A stretch of DNA of 64,000 nt from Azospirillum picis (GCF_017876115.1 NZ_JAGINO010000016.1:1-64000); one strand, 5' to 3'; shown: positions 31,837-39,391, counted from the stretch's first letter. The notes: generated by a model from the sequence alone, not told the origin. Numbers and translations: made by a program.

Positions 31837-33426
31837 ATGCCCGCGATCCGTGTGACCTCTCCGATCCTCGACCCCAACACCGGCAAACCCATCGTCCGCG
31901 AGGTGTTGACCGAGGAGCTGTCCGGCCCCACCGTGACCGGTGTGCGCCAGGTGCTGGCCGAGCATCCGTCACAGGGGCTGACGCCACGCCAGCTCGGCGC
32001 CATCCTCGCCGAGGCCGAGCAGGGCGACCCCACCGCGTACCTGGCTCTTGCGGAGGACATCGAGGAGCGGTTCATCCACTACCGGTCCGTGCTGGGCACC
32101 CGCCGCCTGTCGGTCTCCCAACTGGACGTCACCGTGGAGGCGGCCAGCGACCAGCCCGACGATGTCGAGGCTGCCGACCTGGTGCGGCTGGCGATTGCCG
32201 ACGAAGCCTTCGCTGACGTGCTCTATGACCTGCTCGACGGCATCGGCAAGGGCTACGCGGTCGCTGAGATCATCTGGGACACCTCGGGGCGGCAGTGGAT
32301 GCCGGCCCGGATCGTCTGGCGCGATCCGCGTTGGTTCACCTTCGACCGGATCGACGGCACCACCTTGCGCCTGCGGGACGGCGGCACCGTCGACGGCGTC
32401 GACCTCGCCCCCTTCAAGTACATCGTCCACCGGCCCAAGACCAAGTCCGGGATCCCGATCCGTGGCGGCTTGGCGCGGCCGGCCTGCTGGGCTTGGTTGT
32501 TCACCGCCTTCGGCACCAAGGACTGGCTGTCCTTCGTCGAGACCTACGGCCAGCCGATCCGCGTCGGCCGATATGGTCCGGAGGCGTCGAAGGAGGATCA
32601 CGCCGCCCTACTGCGCGCCGTGCGCAACATCGCCAGCGACGCCGCCGCCATCATCCCGGCCAGCATGCAGTTGGAATTCGTCGAGGCCAGCAAGGCCGCC
32701 GCGAACGCCGCCGTCTTCCAAGGCTTGGTGGAGTTCTTCGAACGGCAGACCAGCAAGCTGGTGTTGGGCCAGACCGCAACCACGGACGCGATCGCCGGCG
32801 GCCATGCGGTTGGCCAGGAACACCGGCAGGTCCAGGAGGACATCGAGCGCGCCGATGCCCGCCAGCTAATGGTGACGCTGAAGCGTGACTTGGCCGTGCC
32901 GCTGGTCACGCTGAACCTCGGTCCGCGCGCCGCCTATCCGACCATCCGGATTGGCCGGCCGGCGCAGGATGATCTGAAGCTGCAGTTGGATGCCCTCAAA
33001 GGGCTGGTGCCGCTGGGGCTTCAGGTCAGCATGTCCGAGGTGCGCGACAAGTTCGGCTTTGCCGACCCGAACGCCGAGGACGAACTGCTGGGCGCTGTAT
33101 CCGCGCCGTCATCAGCACCGCTGCCGCCCCCTGCAGCGCCGGAGCCGCCGCCGGCCGAAGCGCAGGCCCTTGCCGCGCAGAGCGTCGGCCAAGCGGACGC
33201 CATCGACGGGATGGTGGACGAGCTGCTAGCCGACTGGAGGCCGCTGGCGGCCCCGCTGGTAACTGCGATCCTGGCGGCTGCCGAGGATGCCGCCAGCGCT
33301 GAAGACTTTGTGTCCCGCCTGGTCGCGGTCGCTGCCGATGATCACGGCGCCACGTTGCGCGATGCCCTGGCCCGAGGTCAGTTCATGGCGCGGGTTGCAG
33401 CGCGTGCGGGCGCCACCGGTGCCTGA
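31837..33426 (+). CDS. portal protein (DUF935, Mu gp29-like)
   Basis: A 529-residue protein of the DUF935 family: LTPRQLGAILAEAEQGDPTAYL, YRSVLGTRRLSVSQLDVTVE, WSWD-type region replaced by IIWDTSGRQWMPARIVWRDP and the YGQPIRVGRYGPEASKEDH loop. It forms the dodecameric ring through which DNA enters the head. The C-terminus is Pro/Ala-rich then helical. The 146 bp after it contain a structured leader before com, where other Mu-like phages go straight to the F-like gene. Confidence 0.92.
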   Translation: MPAIRVTSPILDPNTGKPIVREVLTEELSGPTVTGVRQVLAEHPSQGLTPRQLGAILAEAEQGDPTAYLALAEDIEERFIHYRSVLGTRRLSVSQLDVTVEAASDQPDDVEAADLVRLAIADEAFADVLYDLLDGIGKGYAVAEIIWDTSGRQWMPARIVWRDPRWFTFDRIDGTTLRLRDGGTVDGVDLAPFKYIVHRPKTKSGIPIRGGLARPACWAWLFTAFGTKDWLSFVETYGQPIRVGRYGPEASKEDHAALLRAVRNIASDAAAIIPASMQLEFVEASKAAANAAVFQGLVEFFERQTSKLVLGQTATTDAIAGGHAVGQEHRQVQEDIERADARQLMVTLKRDLAVPLVTLNLGPRAAYPTIRIGRPAQDDLKLQLDALKGLVPLGLQVSMSEVRDKFGFADPNAEDELLGAVSAPSSAPLPPPAAPEPPPAEAQALAAQSVGQADAIDGMVDELLADWRPLAAPLVTAILAAAEDAASAEDFVSRLVAVAADDHGATLRDALARGQFMARVAARAGATGA

Positions 33427-33433
33427 TTCCGTT

Positions 33434-33547
33434 CCCCGCCGGCGGCCGGCAGGGGCCGGGCTGCGTCAACAGCCCGAGCCGCGAGGTGATGTCTCGCACG
33501 ACCGCAATAGGCCGTCTCACGGCCGTCCCGCCACCCCAGCGCTGGGG
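33434..33547 (+). promoter_or_regulatory. hairpin-packed leader upstream of com
   Basis: In the 146-bp gap after the portal gene, five inverted repeats follow each other: CCCCGCCGG/CCGGC-A-GGGG (33434-33455), CGGGCTG/CAGCCCG (33457-33476), GCGAG/CTCGC (33481-33497), GGCCGT/ACGGCC (33510-33524) and the palindrome CCCCAGC-GCTGGGG (33534-33547). It may hold a terminator, promoter or operator for the com-methyltransferase cassette. Roles are not assigned. Confidence 0.5.
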
Positions 33548-33572
33548 ACGGGCACCATAGGCAGTAACTCCA

Positions 33573-33749
33573 ATGGAGGAAATCCGTTGCGGGAAATGCG
33601 CCAAGCTTTTGGCGCGCGGAACCGCGGAAATACTGGAGATCAAGTGCCACCGCTGCGGCACGTTGAACCTTTTGAGGGTCCAGAACCCCCCATCAGAACG
33701 CCCGAGAGCGTCCGACTCGATAGAGAGTAATCGTGGACACTATGATTGA
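33573..33749 (+). CDS. com: Com-like translational activator
   Basis: A 58-residue protein beginning MEEIRCGKCAKLLARG, with zinc-binding cysteines C6, C9, C25 and C28 (IRCGKC ... IKCHRCGTLN). This is the family pattern of Mu Com, a zinc protein that binds the mom mRNA and opens a stem-loop covering its start. Here the downstream overlapping gene is a DNA methyltransferase rather than mom, and a stem-loop again covers its start. ATG follows a weak AACTCCA. Codon use is less GC-biased than in the neighbours. Strong match by motif despite small size. Confidence 0.88.
   Translation: MEEIRCGKCAKLLARGTAEILEIKCHRCGTLNLLRVQNPPSERPRASDSIESNRGHYD
33710..33738 (+). promoter_or_regulatory. candidate translation-inhibitor stem-loop over methyltransferase start
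   Basis: GTCC (33710-33713) pairs with GGAC (33735-33738) and CGAT (33718-33721) with ATCG (33730-33733), around loop AGAGAGTA. The loop holds the purine-rich ribosome binding site and the GTG start (33733-33735) lies in the stem. This copies the logic of the Mu mom inhibitor stem that Com opens. Confidence 0.5.
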
Positions 33750-34500
33750 TCGTTTCGCTCCCGTCGTTCTCGGCAATGGGGCGGCAGTGCTGTTCCGCGG
33801 TGACATCCTGCACATCCTTCCAGCCCTGGATGCCGGCAGCGTCGACCATGTTGTTACCGACCCCCCTTATTCTAGTGGAGGGCAGTCCCGCGGCACCCGA
33901 ATGGCGACCACAAGCCAGAAGTACATCGTCACCAACAAGAACGGGGGTAAGTATTCGGACTTCCTTGGGGATAACAGGGACCAGCGCGGTTACACCTACT
34001 GGTTCTCGCTGTGGGCATCGTTCTGTTATCGGCTTCTCAGACCTGGCGGCTTGTTCCTTAGCTTCACCGACTGGCGTCAGTTTCCAGCGACCTCTGACGC
34101 CATTCAGGCCGCTGGCTTCGTCTGGCGTGGCGCTGTTGTCTGGGATAAGACAGAGGGTAGCCGGCCGGACAAGGGGCGGTTCCGGCATCAGGCGGAGTAC
34201 CTGCTGTGGGGCAGCCATGGACCACACCGCCCCCGCCCTAACGCGCCCTGTCTTCCTGGGGTCTACCGCCATGCGGTTCGTGCTGTCGACAAGCACCACA
34301 TGGCCGGGAAACCAACTGCGCTCATGGCCGATCTGCTGCGCATTACAAATCCTGGAGACGTCATCCTTGATCCGTTCATGGGGAGCGGAACCACCGGTGT
34401 TGCTGCGATCCAGTCTGGTCGGCGGTTCGTCGGGGTCGAACAGTCGCCAGCGATCTTTGACGTGGCCGTATCTCGCATCAATGCAGCCCTATCCGAGTAA
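33733..34500 (+). CDS. DNA methyltransferase (beta-class, N4-cytosine or N6-adenine), Com-coupled
   Basis: A 255-residue enzyme. Motif IV TDPPY is at residues 42-46 and motif I DPFMGSGTTG at 213-222, so the order is IV-TRD-I (beta class), for N6-adenine or N4-cytosine methylation. The target-recognition region lies between and includes GQSRGTRMATTSQKYIVTNK. The start is GTG 33733 or ATG 33742, overlapping com by 17 or 8 bp. Together they look like an anti-restriction module made late in infection to protect packaged DNA. Lower GC than adjacent structural genes suggests transfer as a unit. No restriction enzyme is adjacent. Confidence 0.88.
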   Translation: MDTMIDRFAPVVLGNGAAVLFRGDILHILPALDAGSVDHVVTDPPYSSGGQSRGTRMATTSQKYIVTNKNGGKYSDFLGDNRDQRGYTYWFSLWASFCYRLLRPGGLFLSFTDWRQFPATSDAIQAAGFVWRGAVVWDKTEGSRPDKGRFRHQAEYLLWGSHGPHRPRPNAPCLPGVYRHAVRAVDKHHMAGKPTALMADLLRITNPGDVILDPFMGSGTTGVAAIQSGRRFVGVEQSPAIFDVAVSRINAALSE

Positions 34501-34503
34501 GGC

Positions 34504-35787
34504 ATGCCGATCTCGTCTCTGACGCCCCTGCCACCCGAGCAGGCCATCACCTTCCTGGAAGCCAAAGGCTATCGGGTCGGCTTCGCCTGGCAGGACGTGT
34601 GGGAGGCCGAACACGCGGTCGCCTTCACGGTCGCCAAGATGATGGAGGTCGACCTGCTGGCCGACGTCCATCAGTCGCTGGTGACGGCGCTGCAGGACGG
34701 CCAGTCCTTCGCCGAGTGGCGCAAGGGGCTGGAGCCGCTGCTCCAGGCCCGCGGCTGGTGGGGCAAGGCGATCGACACTGACCCGCTGACCGGCGAGGAG
34801 AAGGTGGTGCAGTTGGGCAGCCCGCGCCGGCTGAAGACCATCTTCGACACCAATGTCCGGATGAGCATGGCCGCCGGCCAGTGGGAGCGGATCGAGCGAC
34901 TGGCGCCGGCGCGGCCCTTCCTGCGCTATGTCGCCGTCAAGGATGACCGGACGCGGCCGGAACATCTCGCTTGGTCCGGGACCGTCCTGAAGGTGGGTGA
35001 CCCATGGTGGGATACCCACAGCCCGCCTTGCGGCTGGGGCTGCCGCTGCACCCTGCAGCAACTGTCCGCGAAGGACCTGGAGCGCAACGGCTGGACCGAG
35101 GCCGCCGCACCGCCGCCGCTCGACCCGCGCCCGTGGATGAACAGCCGTACCGGCGAGACGATCGAGGTGCCGGCCGGTATCGATCCAGGCTTCGCGTACC
35201 ACAAGGGCAAGGCGGCCCGCACCGCGTCGGCCGCCCGCCAGTTGCTGGAGAAGATGGCCGCCCTGCCGCCCGAACTGGCGGCGACGGTGGCCGACCCCAA
35301 GACTCTAGCCCGGCAGATCGGACCGGAGTTCAGCCGGTGGGTCGACGGCCTCGACCTCGCCCGGCCACGCGGCGAGATGCGGCCGGTTGGGACGCTGACA
35401 CCGGACGTGGTCCACTGGCTAGCCGACAACAAGCCGGACATGATGCCGGACAGCGGCGCCCTGATGGTCACCGACAAGGGGCTGGCGCATCTGATGCGAG
35501 ATGCCAAGAAGGAGACGCAGCGGCTGTTGCCGGCCGACGTGAAGGCCCTGCCGGCGATCTTGGCCGAGCCACAGGCGGTCTATTTCGACACTCAGGATCC
35601 GGCGCTGCTCTACGTCTTCGACCCGCCCGGCCGGGACGACAAGCTGGGCAAGATCGTGGTGCGGGTGAACTTCGCCACCAAGGAACCGGGCACACGCGTC
35701 TCGTTCCGGGGCAACTTCGTCACCACCGGCGGCCTGTTGAAGCCCTCCGACATCGAGGGCCATCCGCGCTACAGCAAGATCATGTGA
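34504..35787 (+). CDS. Mu F-like head morphogenesis protein with C-terminal PBECR-type nuclease domain
   Basis: A 427-residue protein. Residues 1-200 match the Mu F-like minor head family: AWQDVWEAEHAVAFTVAKMM, then DTNVRMSMAAGQWERI, and the conserved cysteine/Trp block WWDTHSPPCGWGCRCTLQQL. The last 150 residues (KTLARQIGPEFSRW to GHPRYSKIM) form a second domain with FDTQDPALLYVFDPPGR and KIVVRVNFATK strands, which resembles the PBECR group (phage-barnase-EndoU-colicin-RelE-like nucleases) fused to such proteins. The minor head protein may be injected or protect the capsid interior; the nuclease role is inference. Confidence 0.85.
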   Translation: MPISSLTPLPPEQAITFLEAKGYRVGFAWQDVWEAEHAVAFTVAKMMEVDLLADVHQSLVTALQDGQSFAEWRKGLEPLLQARGWWGKAIDTDPLTGEEKVVQLGSPRRLKTIFDTNVRMSMAAGQWERIERLAPARPFLRYVAVKDDRTRPEHLAWSGTVLKVGDPWWDTHSPPCGWGCRCTLQQLSAKDLERNGWTEAAAPPPLDPRPWMNSRTGETIEVPAGIDPGFAYHKGKAARTASAARQLLEKMAALPPELAATVADPKTLARQIGPEFSRWVDGLDLARPRGEMRPVGTLTPDVVHWLADNKPDMMPDSGALMVTDKGLAHLMRDAKKETQRLLPADVKALPAILAEPQAVYFDTQDPALLYVFDPPGRDDKLGKIVVRVNFATKEPGTRVSFRGNFVTTGGLLKPSDIEGHPRYSKIM

Positions 35788-35790
35788 TGC

Positions 35791-35894
35791 GGGCCTGAGG
35801 TCAGGGGGGCACGCCACTTTCCCCGTGACAGTCGGCGCTTCCGCGCCCACCGAACCGGACCGGCGGTTTCCCGGTTGTCACTGGCCTCAGGCTC
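35791..35894 (+). ncRNA. candidate structured RNA, 104 nt
   Basis: Starts 4 nt after the F-like stop. P1 is 14 bp (35791-35804 with 35881-35894, two G-U pairs). Inside it, GGGG/CCCC (35805-35808 with 35821-35824) forms a side hairpin, and P3 is 10 bp (35826-35835 with 35871-35880, two G-U pairs). P3 is capped by CGC-TTCC-GCG (35836-35845) and AACCG/CGGTT (35853-35857 with 35864-35868). All four wobble pairs would be A-C mismatches on the other strand, so the plus-strand RNA is the likely form. No tRNA or known phage RNA matches it. Role unknown: regulation of the capsid genes or packaging are possible. Confidence 0.55.
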
Positions 35895-36147
35895 GCCCCT
35901 ATAGATAAGCCTGCCGGCCCATCGGGTAAAGACCCGCCAGATGGCCGCTGATGCGTTTCGCCGCTGTCCGACGCACGACGGCTGCGGCGGACCCCTTGAC
36001 CGGTTTAAAACCTCGTTTAAACGGCCGGCACGAGCCCACCGCATCGGATGGGGTGCCGCGCACGGAGCGTTTACCTCTAAATCGACCGCAAACCCCCTCG
36101 TAACTCGCACGGGTCACATCGCCTGTCGGCACCGTCAGAATGGCGGT
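35895..36147 (+). promoter_or_regulatory. non-coding region before capsid genes with GTTTAAA repeats
   Basis: No gene is supported here (the in-frame extension of the protease ORF is unlike the family). TATAGAT at 35900-35906 could be a -10 element. TTGACC (35996-36001) is followed by GTTTAAA at 36003-36009 and 36015-36021, the latter also making a dyad with the first (TTTAAAC at 36016-36022), and a partial third copy GTTTACC at 36069. A separate promoter or operator for the capsid genes is likely but not resolved. Confidence 0.4.
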
Positions 36148-37296
36148 ATGACGATCCAGCGCTCCCCGAACTTGCCCACCATCGCCGGCGAAGCGGTCGC
36201 AACCTGCGCCTTCTTCGCGGACTTGACCACGGCCGACGGCATCGTGCCACGCCGCATCCGGTTGCTGCCCACTGGCGCCGTCACGCCCAACGATGGCCGG
36301 GAGCCTTGGACGGTCACGGATGCGGCGGCGGTGGTCGCGGCGTCGCTGGCGACGGCTCCGCATGGTCTGCTCGCCATCGACTACGACCATGCCGCCGATC
36401 TGGCCGCACCGAAGGGCGGCCCTGCGCCGGCGGCGGGCTGGATCACCTCCCTGCAGGTCACCGCCGAAGGCATCCAGGCCGACGTCGACTGGACCGAAGC
36501 CGGCGCCCGCGCCATCGCCGCCAAGGAGTACCGGTTCATCTCGCCGTCCTTCCGACACGGACCCGATCGCCAAGTCACCCGCATCATCGGCGCCGGCCTC
36601 ACCAACCGGCCGGCGCTGTCCGACCTCCCCGCACTTGCTCACCAACACGGAACGTCCATGGATCCGATCCTCGCCGCGTTGCTGGAGGCGCTTGGCCTGC
36701 CCAAGACCGCCGACCAGACAACGGCTCTTGCGGCGGTCACCGGCCTGAAGGCCACCGCCGCCTCCACCACCGCGCTCTGTGCCGCCGCCGGTCTCAATGC
36801 CGGCGCGACGGCCGACCAGGTCGCCACAGCCGTTGCATCGCTGCAGGCCACCGCCGGCCAAGTCAAGGCGATCGCCTCGGCCGCCGGCTTGGCGGAGAGT
36901 GCCACGCCCTTGGAGATCGCCACCGCCGTTGCGTCGCTGAAGGCGAACGCCACCGCGGTCACCCTGCTCGAAACGCAGGTCGCCACCCTGTCCGGCCGCC
37001 TGCAGGCGCTGGAAGGCGACAAACTGGCGGGCGAGGTCGACGCGGCGATCGCCGCCGGCAAGTTCGTCCCCGCCCAGCGGGCCGAGCTGGTTGCCCTCGC
37101 ATCGGCCAACAAACCCATCTTCGACCGCTTGGTCGCGGGTGCGGTGCCGGTGCTGCTGCCGGGCGAGCAACTGGGCGGCGGTGCGCCGGCCGGTGGCGGG
37201 CTGACCGCCGAGCAGAAGGCGGTCTGCGCCGCCATGGGCCTTTCGGAAGACGACTTCAAGAAGTCGCTGGGCACCAGCGCCGGCAAGGAGGGTTGA
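36148..37296 (+). CDS. head maturation protease / scaffold (Mu I/Z-like)
   Basis: A 382-residue protein. The N-terminal half is the Mu I-type protease (LLPTGAVTPNDGREPWTVTD, LLAIDYDHAADLAAPKGGPA, then EYRFISPSFRHG and GAGLTNRPALSDLPAL). The C-terminal half is Ala-rich with repeated ATAVASLQATA/ATAVASLKANA units and a coiled coil, typical of scaffolds. ATG 36148 is the start; upstream codons to 35941 do not fit. An internal ATG at 36658 may give the scaffold alone, as in Mu gene Z. Confidence 0.85.
   Translation: MTIQRSPNLPTIAGEAVATCAFFADLTTADGIVPRRIRLLPTGAVTPNDGREPWTVTDAAAVVAASLATAPHGLLAIDYDHAADLAAPKGGPAPAAGWITSLQVTAEGIQADVDWTEAGARAIAAKEYRFISPSFRHGPDRQVTRIIGAGLTNRPALSDLPALAHQHGTSMDPILAALLEALGLPKTADQTTALAAVTGLKATAASTTALCAAAGLNAGATADQVATAVASLQATAGQVKAIASAAGLAESATPLEIATAVASLKANATAVTLLETQVATLSGRLQALEGDKLAGEVDAAIAAGKFVPAQRAELVALASANKPIFDRLVAGAVPVLLPGEQLGGGAPAGGGLTAEQKAVCAAMGLSEDDFKKSLGTSAGKEG
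36658..37296 (+). CDS. nested scaffold protein, possible internal start
   Basis: ATG 36658 (MDPILAALLEALGLPK) lies exactly where the protease part ends (PALAHQHGTS) and has GGAAC 4-8 bases upstream. It would give a 212-residue scaffold from the same frame, matching the Mu I/Z arrangement. Use of the start is inferred. Confidence 0.5.
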   Translation: MDPILAALLEALGLPKTADQTTALAAVTGLKATAASTTALCAAAGLNAGATADQVATAVASLQATAGQVKAIASAAGLAESATPLEIATAVASLKANATAVTLLETQVATLSGRLQALEGDKLAGEVDAAIAAGKFVPAQRAELVALASANKPIFDRLVAGAVPVLLPGEQLGGGAPAGGGLTAEQKAVCAAMGLSEDDFKKSLGTSAGKEG

Positions 37297-37299
37297 GCG

Positions 37300-37710
37300 A
37301 TGGCGGCCCTGACCAACGATCGCAACACGCCGGCCTATTCCGGCGGCTTCCACGCGATGGAGCGAAACCTCGCCGCCTCCACCACCGTCCATGCCGGCTC
37401 CATGGTGGCCCAGTCCGCCGCCGGCGACGCCGTGCCGGCGGCGGCGTCCAACACGCTGACCGTGCTCGGCCGGGCTGCGAACCGGGCATCCACCGCGGCC
37501 GGCTCCACCCTGCCGGACAAGGTGCGCATCGAGCGGGGCGTGTTCCGCTTCGCCAACTCCGCGTCCGACGCCATCACCATCGCCGACTACGGCAGGCCCT
37601 GCTACGCGGTCGACGACCAGACGGTCGCCAAGACCGACGGTTCGGGCGCGCGGCCGAAGGCCGGCATCATCCGCGACGTGGACGCCCAAGGCGTCTGGGT
37701 CGAGTTCTAA
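37300..37710 (+). CDS. capsid cement / head decoration-like protein
   Basis: A 136-residue protein between scaffold and major capsid protein, 3 bp after the protease gene. The N-terminal arm (NTPAYSGGFHAMERNLAAST) and the beta barrel with VFRFANSASDAITIADYGRP resemble the DUF2190/cement-type decoration proteins of Mu-like and siphophages. The expected role is stabilising the expanded head. Recognised by position and fold character rather than motif. Confidence 0.65.
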   Translation: MAALTNDRNTPAYSGGFHAMERNLAASTTVHAGSMVAQSAAGDAVPAAASNTLTVLGRAANRASTAAGSTLPDKVRIERGVFRFANSASDAITIADYGRPCYAVDDQTVAKTDGSGARPKAGIIRDVDAQGVWVEF

Positions 37711-37723
37711 GGGGACCGCCCGC

Positions 37724-38617
37724 ATGCTCATCACCCCGGCAAGTCTGCTTGCCCTCTACACCGGCTTCCAGACCTCGTTCCAGCAGGGGTTCGGCGCCGT
37801 CCAGTCCCAATGGAACCTGGTCGCGATGGAAACGCCGTCGACCACGTCGGAGGAAAACTACGGCTGGATGAAGGACATCCCCGGTTTCCGCGAGTGGATC
37901 GGCCCGCGCGTCGTCCACAACCTGGAAGCCGCCGGCTACACCATCCGCAACAAGTCGTGGGAACTGACCGTTGGTGTCGAACGTGACGACATCGACGACG
38001 ACAAGTTCGGCGTCTATGCGCCGCTGTTCGGCGAGATGGGACGCCAGACCGCGTCCTTCCCCGACCGGCTGGTGTTCCCGTTCCTGAAATCGGGCTTCAG
38101 CACGCCCTGCTATGACGGTCAGTATTTCTTCGATACCGATCATCCGGTCATCAATGAGTACGGCGATCTCGCGTCGGTTTCCAATGTGCAGGCTGGCAGC
38201 GGTCAGCCTTGGTTCCTGATGGACCTCAGCCGGATGATCAAGCCGGTGGTCTACCAGAAGCGCCGCCCCTTCGACTTCAAGCGGATGGACGCGCCGACCA
38301 ACCAGGTGGTGTTCGACCAGAAGAAATACGTCTACGGCGTCGACGGCCGCGCCAACGTCGGCTTCGGGTTCTGGCAGTTGGCCCATGGGTCCAAGGCGGA
38401 CCTGACCCACGACAACTATTCCGCCGCCCGTGCGGCCATGCAGGCGTTCAAGCGCGACCATGGCGAGCCGCTGGGCGTCAACCCGACCCACCTGGTCGTG
38501 CCCCCGGCGCTGGAGGGGAAAGGCCGCCAGATCCTCGAAAACCAGCGCAAGGCCAACGGCGAGGACAACGAGTGGCGGGGCACCGCCCAACTCGTCGTCG
38601 TGCCCTGGCTCGCATGA
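37724..38617 (+). CDS. major capsid protein (Mu gpT-like)
   Basis: A 297-residue protein of the Mu gpT family: TPASLLALYTGFQTSFQQGF, EENYGWMKDIPGFREWIGPR, NKSWELTVGVERDDIDDD and the closing HLVVPPALEGKGRQILENQR. It forms the icosahedral shell (HK97-like fold). Length is normal. Its end carries a 12-bp tandem duplication (38609-38632) that repeats the ATGATGG stop/start overlap. Confidence 0.93.
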   Translation: MLITPASLLALYTGFQTSFQQGFGAVQSQWNLVAMETPSTTSEENYGWMKDIPGFREWIGPRVVHNLEAAGYTIRNKSWELTVGVERDDIDDDKFGVYAPLFGEMGRQTASFPDRLVFPFLKSGFSTPCYDGQYFFDTDHPVINEYGDLASVSNVQAGSGQPWFLMDLSRMIKPVVYQKRRPFDFKRMDAPTNQVVFDQKKYVYGVDGRANVGFGFWQLAHGSKADLTHDNYSAARAAMQAFKRDHGEPLGVNPTHLVVPPALEGKGRQILENQRKANGEDNEWRGTAQLVVVPWLA

Positions 38618-38632
38618 TGGCTCGCATGATGG
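38609..38632. repeat. 12-bp tandem duplication at capsid gene end
   Basis: CTCGCATGATGG occurs twice without gap. The first copy carries the stop codon of the capsid gene and overlapping ATGs; the second repeats the ATGs in the next frame's reading. Confidence 0.8.
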
Positions 38633-38643
38633 AAGACCCGTCG

Positions 38644-38898
38644 ATGAAAGACCTGCTGATCGCCGCCCGCCCCACCAACGGTTTCCGCCGCTGCGGTGTG
38701 CATCATCCGCCGGCCGAGGTGCGCCACCGCGCCGGCGCGTTCACCAAGGAAGAGGTGCTGGCGCTGAAGGCGGAGCCCAACCTGATCGTCATCGAGGCCG
38801 ATCCGGAAACCAGCGACGAGGCCGGCGAGGAGGGCGCCGGCAGGGTCTCCCGGTCCGGCAGGGGCGGTGGCCCCAAGGCCACCGGCACCGGTGCGTGA
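38644..38898 (+). CDS. small head protein (Mu gp35 / HI1506-like)
   Basis: An 84-residue protein starting MKDLLIAARPTNGFRRCGVH, with GAFTKEEVLALKAEPNLIVIEAD, the usual layout of gp35-type proteins after the capsid gene. The C-terminus is a short Gly/Arg-rich tail. The start at 38644 has GGAAG 8 bases upstream; ATGs at 38614 or 38617, created by the tandem duplication, would add 9-10 residues. Confidence 0.75.
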   Translation: MKDLLIAARPTNGFRRCGVHHPPAEVRHRAGAFTKEEVLALKAEPNLIVIEADPETSDEAGEEGAGRVSRSGRGGGPKATGTGA

Positions 38899-38965
38899 CG
38901 GCAGGGCGGCGGGCCGCAAGGCCCCCGCCTCAGGTGCCGACGTCAAACCATCCTGCGAGCCCGGC

Positions 38966-39391
38966 ATGCCCTACGTCACGAAATCGGACCTTGTCCTCCG
39001 CTACAGTCAAACCAAGCTGCGCGAGCTGACCGACCGCGAGGCGCCCTATCAGGACGCCATCGTTGATACGGTGCTCGACCAGGCGATCGCGTCGGCCGCC
39101 AGCGTGATCGACGGGTACCTGTCCGGCCGCTACACCCTGCCGCTGGCGCAGGTGCCGGCCATGCTGACCGACGTCGCCGCGCGTCTGGCCTATGCGGCCC
39201 TCCACCTCGACACGGCGCCCGAGAAGGTGACCGCCGACTATCAGGCGGCCATGCGGACCCTGCGGGACATCGCCGGCGGCACCGTCCGGCTCGACGTCGG
39301 CGGCACCGCCGCGCCGGCGGCGCCGGCCGACGGGATAGAGGTCGTGGCCTCCGACCGCGTCTTCGGGCGCGTCGGGCTGCGGGGCTGGTGA
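38966..39391 (+). CDS. DUF1320 head-tail connector protein (Mu gp36-like)
   Basis: A 141-residue protein with the DUF1320 opening MPYVTKSDLVLRYSQTKLREL and LDQAIASAASVIDGYLSGRYTLPL, then a helical bundle and the beta ending IEVVASDRVFGR. DUF1320 is a head-completion adaptor. The start at 38966 agrees with family N-termini; the longer ORF from 38867 would include 33 unrelated residues and an exact copy of the 12-bp end site (38940-38951), which is therefore intergenic. Confidence 0.88.
   Translation: MPYVTKSDLVLRYSQTKLRELTDREAPYQDAIVDTVLDQAIASAASVIDGYLSGRYTLPLAQVPAMLTDVAARLAYAALHLDTAPEKVTADYQAAMRTLRDIAGGTVRLDVGGTAAPAAPADGIEVVASDRVFGRVGLRGW

Noticed and set aside
35791..35894. tRNA or intrinsic terminator reading of the structured element
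   Set aside because: No cloverleaf arms or T-loop sequence, and no T-tract after the stem.
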